Positions 6,910 to 13,110 of a stretch of 13,237 nt of DNA are shown one piece after another. The notes below the pieces were generated by a model, which saw only the letters and a list, made by a program, of their open reading frames with translations, was not told where the DNA came from and did no database searches. Origin of the DNA: RYN-433 sp036558265 (GTDB lineage: Bacteria > Planctomycetota > Phycisphaerae > Tepidisphaerales > Tepidisphaeraceae); the NCBI GenBank assembly GCA_036558265.1, contig DATBFY010000123.1:1-13237 (forward strand), read 5' to 3'. A program made the translations under genes and the position numbers. The stretch's first letter is position 1. Each line of letters opens with the position of its first letter.

Positions 6910-7456
6910 GTTGCCGGGCTTGCGGCGGGGTTTTCAGCGTCAGCGCAGTCTGTCGGCCGCGCTCCGACATCTTCCGCCAGGTCTTGCGCAGGATGCCGAC
7001 GACTTTCTCCTGGTCATGGCTGGCGGCGAACTCGGCGAAGTAGTTCTCGAGGAAGACCAGGCAGATCACGTCCTCCAGCGTCTGGGCGTCGGGGTCGGTC
7101 TTGATCCGCTCCTTGCGCACCAGCGACGCGACGCGGGCGATCGTCGGTTCGTCGTAGCCGACATCGCGTAGGATCGTGCTCACCTGGTCCGCATGGAACT
7201 TGTAGAGGTTGGTGCGCCACTTGAGATAGCCGATCCTGTCCATCGGATAATCCGCCCGCGGGATGACCCAGCGGCGGATGTGCTGGGCGCGGGTGGCGAG
7301 GCGCAGGGCTTCGGACGCATTCGGTTCGATGCGCGCCAGCCACTCGCTCATTCGCTGGGCGTAAAGCAGCTCCTTACCGTGGGGGTCCTGGGCGTTGGCC
7401 TGGTCGATGGCGCGGAGGGCGGCGTCGAATCGCGAGGAGGGGTCTGTCGTGGGCAT
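6881..7456 (-). CDS. DUF4202 domain protein
   Basis: The 191-aa product is all-helical and matches my memory of the DUF4202 family: RFDAALRAIDQANAQDP at the N-terminus, ATRAQHIRRWVIPRADYPMD (55-74) followed by RIGYLKWRTNLYKFHAD (74-90), then a helical half with TLEDVICLVFLENYF (126-140) and KTWRKMSERGR. Conserved His59, His88, Asp and Glu residues suggest a metal-dependent helical fold of the HD kind, but this is inference and the family role is unknown. ATG 7454-7456 is preferred; an in-frame upstream start at 7507 would place translation across the promoter elements. The gene faces the oxidoreductase gene and overlaps its end by 29 bp, and it diverges from yggS. Confidence 0.85.
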   Translation of the reverse strand: MPTTDPSSRFDAALRAIDQANAQDPHGKELLYAQRMSEWLARIEPNASEALRLATRAQHIRRWVIPRADYPMDRIGYLKWRTNLYKFHADQVSTILRDVGYDEPTIARVASLVRKERIKTDPDAQTLEDVICLVFLENYFAEFAASHDQEKVVGILRKTWRKMSERGRQTALTLKTPPQARQLIERALAEP

Positions 7457-7484
7457 CGTGTGTGCGCGGGCGCTGGTTTGAGCC

Positions 7485-7490
7485 ACTATA
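7485..7490 (-). promoter_or_regulatory. Possible -10 box for the DUF4202 gene
   Basis: The minus strand reads TATAGT about 29 nt upstream of the DUF4202 ATG, which would leave a leader of roughly 20 nt. No convincing -35 hexamer is found 16-18 bp further upstream. Confidence 0.35.
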
Positions 7491-7510
7491 CCATCCAATC
7501 CGTGCAACCC

Positions 7511-7516
7511 TATAAT
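7511..7516 (+). promoter_or_regulatory. Perfect TATAAT -10 box for yggS
   Basis: TATAAT lies 36 nt before the chosen yggS start, predicting a short leader of about 30 nt. The spacing-compatible -35 position (ATACCA, 7488-7493) is poor, so activation or a weak promoter is possible. It forms a back-to-back promoter pair with the box at 7485-7490. Confidence 0.5.
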
Positions 7517-7551
7517 GGGCCGCGGAAACCATTTGTATGGAGGGTTGTGTG

Positions 7552-8343
7552 ATGGAAGGAGCCGCCGCCGTGGCCAAGAAATCGCCGCTTGCCGAACGCC
7601 TGGACGAGGTTCGCGCCCGGATCGCCGCCGCCGCCGGCAAGGCCGGTCGTGAGCCCCGCGAGGTCACGCTGATCGCGGTCACCAAGACCGCCGCACCCGA
7701 GCAGATCCGCGAGATCGTTCAGCTTGGGGTATCGGACCTTGGCGAAAGCCGCGTGCAGGTCATTACCCAGCGGATCGCGCAGGTGAACGAATTTCTCGCC
7801 CGCCAGCGAACCCACGGCGAGCCCGGCGCCGTCCCCGCCAAGCTGCGCTGGCACATGATCGGTCACCTCCAGCGGAACAAGGTCAAACCGCTCCTGCCGC
7901 TGGTCGATTACATCCATAGCGTGGACAGTCTGCGGCTGGCGGAGGAGATCGAGACCGCCGGCGGCAAGCTGGGCAAAAAGGTGCCGATCATGCTGGAGAT
8001 CAACGCCAGCGAGGAGGGCCAGAAGTTCGGCGTCGCGGTGGGCGCGGCGGTTCACCTGGCGGAGCAGATCGACTCGATGCCGCACGTCGCGCTGGTCGGC
8101 CTGATGACGATGGCCCCGCTCACCGACGACCAGGAAAAGTGCCGCTTCGTCTTCGCCCGCACGCGCGAGATCTTCGAGGAGATGAAGTGGCACAAGATCG
8201 GCGGCAGTCACTTCCGCCACCTCTCGATGGGGATGAGCAACGACTTCGAGGTTGCCATCGCCGAGGGCGCCACCATGGTGCGGGTGGGGACGAGCCTCTT
8301 CGGCGGGAAGGTGGAGAGCGAGGCGGAGACGGGAGCGGAATGA
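7552..8343 (+). CDS. yggS: YggS/PROSC family PLP homeostasis protein
   Basis: The 263-aa product is a fold-type III PLP-binding protein. It binds pyridoxal phosphate through Lys45 in LIAVTKT and shows the family motifs DLGESRVQ (62-69), WHMIGHLQRNK (100-110), IHSVDS (121-126), EINASEEGQKFG (149-160), GLMTMAP (183-189) and the phosphate-binding end HLSMGMSNDFEVAI (223-236) with VRVGTSLFG (243-251). The family buffers cytoplasmic PLP and affects amino-acid metabolism rather than catalysing a known reaction. ATG 7552 is chosen because GGAGGG sits 7 nt upstream (7539-7544). An ATG at 7537 and a GTG at 7570, the latter also with a purine-rich site before it, are alternatives. A two-gene set of membrane proteins follows after the hairpin at 8352-8431. 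Confidence 0.93.
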   Translation: MEGAAAVAKKSPLAERLDEVRARIAAAAGKAGREPREVTLIAVTKTAAPEQIREIVQLGVSDLGESRVQVITQRIAQVNEFLARQRTHGEPGAVPAKLRWHMIGHLQRNKVKPLLPLVDYIHSVDSLRLAEEIETAGGKLGKKVPIMLEINASEEGQKFGVAVGAAVHLAEQIDSMPHVALVGLMTMAPLTDDQEKCRFVFARTREIFEEMKWHKIGGSHFRHLSMGMSNDFEVAIAEGATMVRVGTSLFGGKVESEAETGAE

Positions 8344-8351
8344 GCAGGAGC

Positions 8352-8431
8352 AAACGAGGATGGAAGATGGAAGATAGAGGATGGATAGGTGCTATCTTCC
8401 ATCCTCCATTCTCCATCCTCCGTCTTCGTTT
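8352..8431. repeat. 80-bp imperfect inverted repeat of GGATGGA/GAAGAT units
   Basis: The left half runs AAACGAGGATGGAAGATGGA and on to GGATAG (about 8388). The right half runs from CTATCTTCCATCCTCC (from 8392) to TCGTTT (8431). The outer six bases (AAACGA/TCGTTT) and the bases around the 3-nt centre pair exactly, with irregular pairing between. Each arm is built of purine-rich GGATGG, GAAGAT and AGGATGG units. It fills the gap between yggS and the next gene. I recall MEDGGWKM-type spurious peptides from similar DNA in many genomes, so it is probably one copy of a dispersed element that also acts as a transcript hairpin. Confidence 0.65.
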
Positions 8432-8440
8432 TGACGTCTG

Positions 8441-8716
8441 ATGACCGAGCCCGACCCGTTTCGATTCTTTCGCCTGACCGTCGCGTGGATCGCGACGATT
8501 TATGCCACGGTGATTACGGTGCAGTCGCTCTGGGGGTGGGTGGTGTACCTGTCCGGGAACGACAAGTACATGACGATGGTCCGCCGCTACCTGATCGTGC
8601 ACGCGCTGCGCTTGCGGTTCAAGGCGTTCTGGGGGGACGTGATCGTCTGTATTCTGCTGTGTGTGGCGTTCTTCCTGCTCTACCGTTTGCACGAGGTGCT
8701 GGTGCCGGGCGCCTGA
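8441..8716 (+). CDS. Small two-helix membrane protein, unknown function
   Basis: The 91-aa product has a short N-terminal cytoplasmic stretch (MTEPDPFRFF), a hydrophobic segment at about 12-36, a charged loop with Arg/Lys/His (YMTMVRRYLIVHALRLRFKA, about 43-62) and a second hydrophobic segment at about 65-81. I do not recognise a family. No SD site is visible before the ATG. The stop is 24 bp before the ATG of the next gene, which also encodes a membrane-anchored protein, so the two are likely co-transcribed. Confidence 0.72.
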   Translation: MTEPDPFRFFRLTVAWIATIYATVITVQSLWGWVVYLSGNDKYMTMVRRYLIVHALRLRFKAFWGDVIVCILLCVAFFLLYRLHEVLVPGA

Positions 8717-8740
8717 GCGCGCGTGCACGTTCATCCAGCG

Positions 8741-9745
8741 ATGTCCGCTAACCCTTCCAGCCCGAACGACCTGAAGCTTCTGCCGCCGCCGCCGCAGCAG
8801 CAGCCGTCGGACCCGTCGCGCCCCGCCGCGCCGGCGGGCGGCGCCACGGCGATCTCGGTCAGTTCGTCTGCCCCCCGCCAGCTCGCCGACCTGCCCCGGG
8901 ATGAGCTGCACACGCTGGCCGAGGAGTTCGGCCTCGAACCTCGCCGGTTCAAGTCGCCGCAGGACCTGGTGTCGGCCATCCACGCGCGGCGGCAGTTCAT
9001 CGCCTCGCTCGACCGCGAGGCGCTGCTGGACGTCGTCCGCTGGGGGCGCCGGCCCGTCCCGATCAACGCCACCAACGAGCAGCTTGCCCACGAGATCCTG
9101 CGGATCAAGAGCATGCGTTTCGACGGCCTGTCCGAGCGCGGCCTGGTCACGCTGGCGCGAATGCGTGGCGTCGAAGTCGGCAACGACGACCCCGTTCCCA
9201 TGGTCGTCAAGAAGCTCAAGAAGAAGGAAAGCTTCTTCACCCGCCTCAATCGCAAGCGCCGCGCGATCCTCGGGTCGATCGTCTCCAACATGATTGGCGA
9301 AGATGACAAGTCCGCCGAGTACCAGTTCCTGCCGCCCGCGGACGGGGCCGGTAGCGCCGGCGCTGCGCCCGCGTCCATTTCGACAACAACCGCCAGCGCC
9401 GGCGCGCGCGACCGCACCATTAAGGAGGAGATCGAGGAATCCGGCCTCTTCGGCGGCATCGCCTCCCGCGTCAAGAAGACCGCCGACCAGTACATCAACC
9501 AGAAGCTCGATGAGATCGAGTCCCGCATCGACCGCAAGCTCGACGAGATCGACCGCCGCCTCGCCGAATGGCGCGACAAGGAGATCGCCAACCGCATCCG
9601 CATCCTCAAGATCACGCTCTGGGCGTCGGTCATCGTCGCGGCGCTCTCGCTGGTCTACTCCTACCTCAAGGTCTACTTCCCCGGCATGTTCGGCACGTCG
9701 GCCAAGGACCGGACGACGATCAACAGGGTCGAACCGAATCGTTAG
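8741..9745 (+). CDS. Membrane-anchored coiled-coil protein with SAP-like helical repeats
   Basis: The 334-aa product has a Pro/Gln-rich N-terminus (1-46) and three successive helical units of similar pattern. These start at LPRDELHTLAEEFGLEPRRF (51-70), LDREALLDVVRWGRR (90-104) and LSERGLVTLARMRGVEVGND (130-149), each followed by an L-x-x-x-I-type second helix, as in SAP/HeH or Rho-N-like motifs. A basic stretch (KKLKKKESFFTRLNRKRRAI, 157-176), an Ala/Ser/Gly linker (200-222), a coiled coil (QKLDEIESRIDRKLDEIDRRLAEW, about 254-277), one transmembrane helix (about 288-309) and a short tail follow. There is no signal peptide, so the N-terminal part is probably cytoplasmic. From memory, planctomycetes have related proteins of unknown function. 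ATG 8741 is preferred to a GTG at 8723; neither has an SD. Confidence 0.8.
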   Translation: MSANPSSPNDLKLLPPPPQQQPSDPSRPAAPAGGATAISVSSSAPRQLADLPRDELHTLAEEFGLEPRRFKSPQDLVSAIHARRQFIASLDREALLDVVRWGRRPVPINATNEQLAHEILRIKSMRFDGLSERGLVTLARMRGVEVGNDDPVPMVVKKLKKKESFFTRLNRKRRAILGSIVSNMIGEDDKSAEYQFLPPADGAGSAGAAPASISTTTASAGARDRTIKEEIEESGLFGGIASRVKKTADQYINQKLDEIESRIDRKLDEIDRRLAEWRDKEIANRIRILKITLWASVIVAALSLVYSYLKVYFPGMFGTSAKDRTTINRVEPNR

Positions 9746-9802
9746 CGCGAGTCACGCCCTCGCTTTCGTTTCCCGCGCGCCTCACTTAGATTCCACGCCG
9801 GC

Positions 9803-11227
9803 ATGGCGACTCCCGTCCCCATCACCCCCTCGGGCGCGACCGGCGGCCTGGGTCTTTTCCGGGCCCTCCGCTCGCGCAATTACCGCCTCTTTTTCATTGG
9901 TCAGGGCATCTCGCTGATCGGGACCTTCCTCACCCAGATCGCCACGATCTGGCTGGTTTACCACATCACCAGCGACGAGCGCTGGCTGGGCACGGTCGCG
10001 TTCGCCGGACAGATCGCGCTCTTCTTCCTCGCCCCGTTCGGCGGCGTGCTGGTCGATCGCTGGAACAAGCGCAACCTGCTCGTGGTCACGCAGATCCTCT
10101 CGATGCTCCAGTCGCTCGCGCTGGCTGCGCTGATGCTGACCAATGTGCGCGTCTGGGAAATCGTCGTCCTTGCGTTCGTCCAGGGACTGATCAACTGCTT
10201 CGACATGCCCGCCCGCCAGGCGTTCACCGTCGAGATGGTCGAGAACCGCGAGGACCTGGCGAACGCGATCGCGCTCAATTCGACCATGGTGCACACGGCG
10301 CGTCTGATGGGGCCGGCGCTGGGTGGTTTCCTGCTTTACAAGGTGGGACCGGGCCTGTGTTTCCTGATCGACGGACTCTCCTACATTGCCGTGATCGTCT
10401 GCCTAGTGCTGATGCACGTCCAGCCGAACCGCCCCAAGGCCCGCGGTCACTCCGTTCTTCACGAGCTGCACGAGGGGATCGTTTACGCCTGGAGCTCGGT
10501 GCCCATCCGCGTCCTGCTGCTGCTGATGGCCGTGATCAGCCTGACCGGAATGCCCGCGTTCAACATCCTCATGCCGGTTTTCGCCCGGGCGCTGGGTGGG
10601 CTGCGCAGCGATGCGCAGACCCTTGGGCTGCTCATGGCCGTCTCCGGCGCGGGCGCGCTGGCTTGCGCTGTCTTCCTCGCCTCGCGGCGGACCGTCGTCG
10701 GGCTTGGACGGTTCATCGCGATTGCAGGCGTCACGTTTGGCGCCGCCCTGATCGCGTTCGCGTTCTCGCGCCAGTTGTGGCTATCGATGTTGATCGCCCC
10801 GGTCGCCGGCTTCGGGATGCTCGCCAACTTCGCCTCCGCCAACACGCTGCTCCAGACGCTTGCCGACGACGACAAGCGCGGGCGCGTGATGAGCCTCTTC
10901 ACCGTCGCGTTCATCGGCGTCGCACCCTTTGGCAACCTGCTCGCAGGCTTTGCCGCCAGGCACTTCGGCGGCGCGATCGCAGGCGCGTCGCAGGCCGTCA
11001 TGGTCGCCGGCCTGATCGTGATCGTCGCCGCCGCCTTCTGGGCCGCCATGCTCCCCAATATTCGCAAGATCATCCGCCCCATCTACGTGCAGAAGGGGAT
11101 CATCCGGGAGGTGGCGACCGGCCTGGGCAACGCCGCCGGCCCTGCCAGCGCCCAGAGCGAGGTCGCCGACGGCGCCGTCGTCATGAATCGCGAACCCAAC
11201 GGTGACGGCGAAGTTGACGACGAATGA
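9803..11227 (+). CDS. MFS efflux transporter (EntS/MFS_3-like)
   Basis: The 474-aa product has about 12 hydrophobic segments and the MFS motif A between helices 2 and 3 (GGVLVDRWNKR, 80-90). It also has the family sequence DMPARQAF (134-141) and LNSTMVHTARLMGPALGG (158-175), typical of the MFS_3/enterobactin-exporter-like group (PF05977). Such proteins export siderophores, drugs or other small molecules by proton antiport; the substrate cannot be told here. A polar C-terminal tail of about 45 residues extends beyond the last helix. The start is ATG 9803 with no SD. It lies 57 bp after the coiled-coil membrane gene, probably in the same transcription unit, and ends 28 bp from the 3' end of the convergent tRNA-Asn-like gene. 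Confidence 0.9.
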   Translation: MATPVPITPSGATGGLGLFRALRSRNYRLFFIGQGISLIGTFLTQIATIWLVYHITSDERWLGTVAFAGQIALFFLAPFGGVLVDRWNKRNLLVVTQILSMLQSLALAALMLTNVRVWEIVVLAFVQGLINCFDMPARQAFTVEMVENREDLANAIALNSTMVHTARLMGPALGGFLLYKVGPGLCFLIDGLSYIAVIVCLVLMHVQPNRPKARGHSVLHELHEGIVYAWSSVPIRVLLLLMAVISLTGMPAFNILMPVFARALGGLRSDAQTLGLLMAVSGAGALACAVFLASRRTVVGLGRFIAIAGVTFGAALIAFAFSRQLWLSMLIAPVAGFGMLANFASANTLLQTLADDDKRGRVMSLFTVAFIGVAPFGNLLAGFAARHFGGAIAGASQAVMVAGLIVIVAAAFWAAMLPNIRKIIRPIYVQKGIIREVATGLGNAAGPASAQSEVADGAVVMNREPNGDGEVDDE

Positions 11228-11255
11228 GAACACGCACTCCGCGCTCCCATTCAAG

Positions 11256-11340
11256 CTGTGGCGGCAGGATTCGAACCCACAAGGCGATTTCCGCACGCGG
11301 TTAACAGCCGCGCCCGCTACCCGTTACGGTCTACGCCACA
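11256..11340 (-). tRNA. tRNA-Asn(GTT)-like gene with atypical variable region
   Basis: On the minus strand the 85-nt sequence has a perfect 7-bp acceptor stem (TGTGGCG / CGCCACA, U1-A72, discriminator G73). It also has a 5-bp anticodon stem (CGCGG/CCGCG) around loop CTGTTAA, anticodon GTT, and a T-loop TTCGAAT. Three things are odd. There are four bases (TAGA) instead of two between the acceptor and D stem (CCGT/GCGG). The variable region is 15 nt (TGCGGAAATCGCCTT) where tRNA-Asn has about 5. The T-stem GTGGG/CCTGC has two G-T wobbles. No CCA is encoded. It is either a functional but deviant tRNA-Asn, a long-arm tRNA, or a decaying copy. Confidence 0.8.
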
Positions 11341-11367
11341 GTGCAAATCGCAGAACTGTTGCGGGCA

Positions 11368-11399
11368 GGCCCGCCCGACCATCAGGGGCCGGGCGGACC
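11368..11399 (-). terminator. GC-rich hairpin between tuf and the tRNA-Asn-like gene
   Basis: GGTCCGCCCG and CGGGCGGGCC on the minus strand form 10 bp with one G-T wobble, extended by three inner pairs around loop CCTGAT. It begins 13 nt after the EF-Tu stop codon. No T-run follows, so it may be a weak terminator, an RNA-processing or stabilising hairpin, or a dispersed palindrome. Confidence 0.45.
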
Positions 11400-11412
11400 T
11401 ACCGCTCGCACG

Positions 11413-12624
11413 TCACTCCAGGATCTCCTGCACCCGGCCCGAGCCGATCGTCCGCCCACCCTCGCGGATCGCGAACCTCAGCTCCGGCTCGAGCGCCACC
11501 GGCTTGTCCAGTTCGACCTCGATCCGAACCGTATCGCCCGGCACCACCATCTCGGTTCCGCCGGTCAGCGTCAGCCGGCCCGGGACGTCGGTCGTCCGGA
11601 AGTAAAACTGTGGCCGGTAGCCGCTGAAGAAGGGCGTGTGACGCCCGCCCTCCTCCTTGCCCAGCACGTACACGTCGCCGGCGAACCGGCGGTGCGGCGT
11701 GATCGAGTCGGGCGCCGCCAGCACCATGCCGCGGCGCAGCTCGTCCTTGTCGACGCCGCGGAGGTTCAGCCCCGCGTTGTCGCCCGCCAGGCCTTGGTCC
11801 ATTGCCCGGCAGAACTGCTCGATGTCCTTGACGACGACCCGCCGGGCCTCTTCGTCCAGGCCGACGATCTCCACCGCGTCGCCCTTGCGCACCGTGCCGC
11901 GCTCGATCCGTCCGGTCGCAACCGTCCCGTGACCCTCGATCGAGTAAACGTCCTCGACCGGCATCAGGAACGGCGCATCGAACCGGCGCACCGGGTCCGG
12001 CACGTAGGTGTCCAGCGCCTCGACCAGTGCGTCGATCGCCGCGCACGCCTCGTCGCTCGCGGGGTTCTTCATGCCCGCCAGCGCGCTGCCGCGAATCACC
12101 GGCGCCTCGTCCCCGGCGAAGCCGTACCGCGTGAGCAGCTCGCGCAGCTCCAGCTCCACCAGGTCCACCAGCTCGGCGTCCTCGACCAGGTCCGCCTTGT
12201 TCAGAAACACGACCACGCGCGGTACGCCCACCTGCCGCGCCAGCAGGACGTGCTCGCGCGTCTGGGGCATCGGGCCGTCCGCGGCCGACACCACCACGAT
12301 CGCCGCGTCCATCTGCGCCGCGCCGACGATCATGTTCTTCACATAATCGGCGTGGCCCGGGCAATCCACGTGCCCATAGTGCCGCGTCGCCGACTCGTAC
12401 TCCAGGTGACCGGCGACGATCGTCACGGTCTTGCTCTCGTCCCGAACCGTGCCGCCGCGCGCGATCTCCTGGTAGCTCCGCGCCCGCACCGACTCCGGAA
12501 AGCGGTGCGCCGAACGCAGCGACAGCGCCGCCGTCACCGTGGTCTTCCCGTGGTCGATATGACCGATCGTCCCAACGTTCAAGTGCGTCTTGGCGCGCAC
12601 GAAATTCTGCTGCTGCGTGCCCAT
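11413..12624 (-). CDS. tuf: Elongation factor Tu (divergent, planctomycete type)
   Basis: The 403-aa GTPase delivers aminoacyl-tRNA to the ribosome. All G motifs are present: P-loop GHIDHGKT (21-28), switch-I Thr68 in KTVTIV, DCPGH with catalytic His91, NKAD (142-145) and SAL (180-182). Domains 2 and 3 follow, with GTVATGRIERG (233-243), EEGGRHTPFFSGYRPQFYFR (324-343) and the normal end RFAIREGGRT...EILE. Switch I reads RGGTVRDESKTVTIVAGHLEYES instead of the common RGITINTAHVEYET, a form I recall from planctomycete EF-Tu. Several usually fixed residues differ: KNMIVGAAQMDAAI for KNMITGAAQMDGAI, SIEGHGT for SIxGRGT, GDNAGLNLRG for GDNVGxLLRG. The ATG at 12622-12624 has a perfect GGAGG 6 nt upstream. 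It lies 70 bp behind four tRNA genes. It may be a second tuf copy. Confidence 0.96.
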   Translation of the reverse strand: MGTQQQNFVRAKTHLNVGTIGHIDHGKTTVTAALSLRSAHRFPESVRARSYQEIARGGTVRDESKTVTIVAGHLEYESATRHYGHVDCPGHADYVKNMIVGAAQMDAAIVVVSAADGPMPQTREHVLLARQVGVPRVVVFLNKADLVEDAELVDLVELELRELLTRYGFAGDEAPVIRGSALAGMKNPASDEACAAIDALVEALDTYVPDPVRRFDAPFLMPVEDVYSIEGHGTVATGRIERGTVRKGDAVEIVGLDEEARRVVVKDIEQFCRAMDQGLAGDNAGLNLRGVDKDELRRGMVLAAPDSITPHRRFAGDVYVLGKEEGGRHTPFFSGYRPQFYFRTTDVPGRLTLTGGTEMVVPGDTVRIEVELDKPVALEPELRFAIREGGRTIGSGRVQEILE

Positions 12625-12630
12625 GGCGGG

Positions 12631-12635
12631 CCTCC
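12631..12635 (-). promoter_or_regulatory. Strong ribosome-binding site of tuf
   Basis: The minus strand reads GGAGG, then six bases, then the tuf ATG. It is one of the few textbook SD sites in the window and fixes the start at 12624 rather than the in-frame ATG at 12654. Confidence 0.8.
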
Positions 12636-12694
12636 GTGAAGGAAAAGAGGTCACACCGTCCTTGCACGACGGCTCAACAGTGGTTCAAGCGAAC

Positions 12695-12769
12695 TTCGCG
12701 GGGCTGGAGTCGAACCAGCGGACTTCGGGTTCAAAGCCCGATATTTGTACCGGCACAAACTACCCGCGA
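12695..12769 (-). tRNA. tRNA-Gln(TTG)
   Basis: The cloverleaf is TCGCGGG/CCCGCGA acceptor (U1-A72, discriminator A73), D arm GTTTG...CAAAT, anticodon stem TCGGG/CCCGA around CTTTGAA (anticodon TTG, codons CAA/CAG), variable AGTCC and T stem GCTGG/CCAGC around TTCGACT. No CCA is encoded. It lies 8 bp after tRNA-Gln(CTG) and 70 bp before tuf. Confidence 0.9.
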
Positions 12770-12777
12770 GATTGAAG

Positions 12778-12850
12778 CTGCCTCGCCAGGATTCGAACCT
12801 GGAACCTTCCGGTTCAGAGCCGGACGCGCTGCCGGTTGCGCCACGAGGCA
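12778..12850 (-). tRNA. tRNA-Gln(CTG)
   Basis: All stems pair: acceptor TGCCTCG/CGAGGCA (U1-A72, G73), D arm GCGC/GCGC, anticodon stem TCCGG/CCGGA around CTCTGAA (anticodon CTG, codon CAG), T stem CCAGG/CCTGG around TTCGAAT. No CCA is encoded. It is the second Gln isoacceptor of the cluster. Confidence 0.93.
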
Positions 12851-12866
12851 CTCTCGATCATTCGAT

Positions 12867-12938
12867 TGGAGCTGCTCGGATTTGAACCGAGATAGCGACC
12901 GTGCAAGAGTCGCGTCCTGCCAGTTAGACGACAGCCCC
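12867..12938 (-). tRNA. tRNA-Ala(TGC)
   Basis: The acceptor stem GGGGCTG/CAGCTCC contains the G3-U70 wobble that defines alanine identity, and A73 follows. The anticodon loop is CTTGCAC (anticodon TGC) on stem CGACT/GGTCG; the D stem GTCT/GGAC and T stem CTCGG/CCGAG around TTCAAAT are intact. No CCA is encoded. It lies 16 bp from the neighbouring tRNA-Gln(CTG). Confidence 0.92.
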
Positions 12939-12955
12939 GCGCATCTTCCATCCAA

Positions 12956-13026
12956 AGCCCGATGCCGGATTCGAACCGGCGACCCAACCATGGCAAGGTT
13001 ATGTGATGCCCCTTCACCAATCGGGC
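12956..13026 (-). tRNA. tRNA-Gly(GCC)
   Basis: The acceptor GCCCGAT/ATCGGGC is followed by discriminator U73, as in bacterial tRNA-Gly. D stem GTGA/TCAC, anticodon stem TAACC/GGTTG around TTGCCAT (anticodon GCC) and T stem GCCGG/CCGGC around TTCGAAT are intact. No CCA is encoded. It is the first gene of the tRNA-tuf run. Confidence 0.93.
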
Positions 13027-13042
13027 GTCGTGTCAAACCAAT

Positions 13043-13074
13043 AAAAAACCCCGGAACCGTCGCGGGTTCCGGGG
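13043..13074 (-). terminator. Strong intrinsic terminator upstream of the tRNA-tuf run
   Basis: On the minus strand CCCCGGAACC, a 6-nt loop and GGTTCCGGGG form a perfect 10-bp stem, directly followed by TTTTTT. It lies 36 nt after the stop of the minus-strand gene at the right edge and ends transcription from there. Its T-tract ends only 16 nt before the 5' end of tRNA-Gly. Confidence 0.9.
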
Positions 13075-13110
13075 CCTGGTGTCCTGTGTGAAAGACCATC
13101 GAGGCGCGCG

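Noticed and set aside
10357..11205. 282-codon alternative plus-strand frame inside the MFS gene
   Set aside because: Arg-rich +1 shadow of the transporter, which has intact membrane segments and motif A.
11341..12639. 432-codon plus-strand frame and 422-codon minus-strand frame overlapping tuf
   Set aside because: EF-Tu in 11413-12624 is unmistakable; the others are Arg/Ala-rich frame shadows.
12695..13026. CRISPR-like or tandem repeat array suggested by repeated TTCGAA-type motifs
   Set aside because: The recurring motif is the T-loop of four separate tRNA genes, each folding into a cloverleaf.
13031..13036. Perfect TTGACA (-35-like) on the minus strand
   Set aside because: It lies 4 nt before the mature tRNA-Gly, so its -10 would fall inside the tRNA where no suitable hexamer exists.
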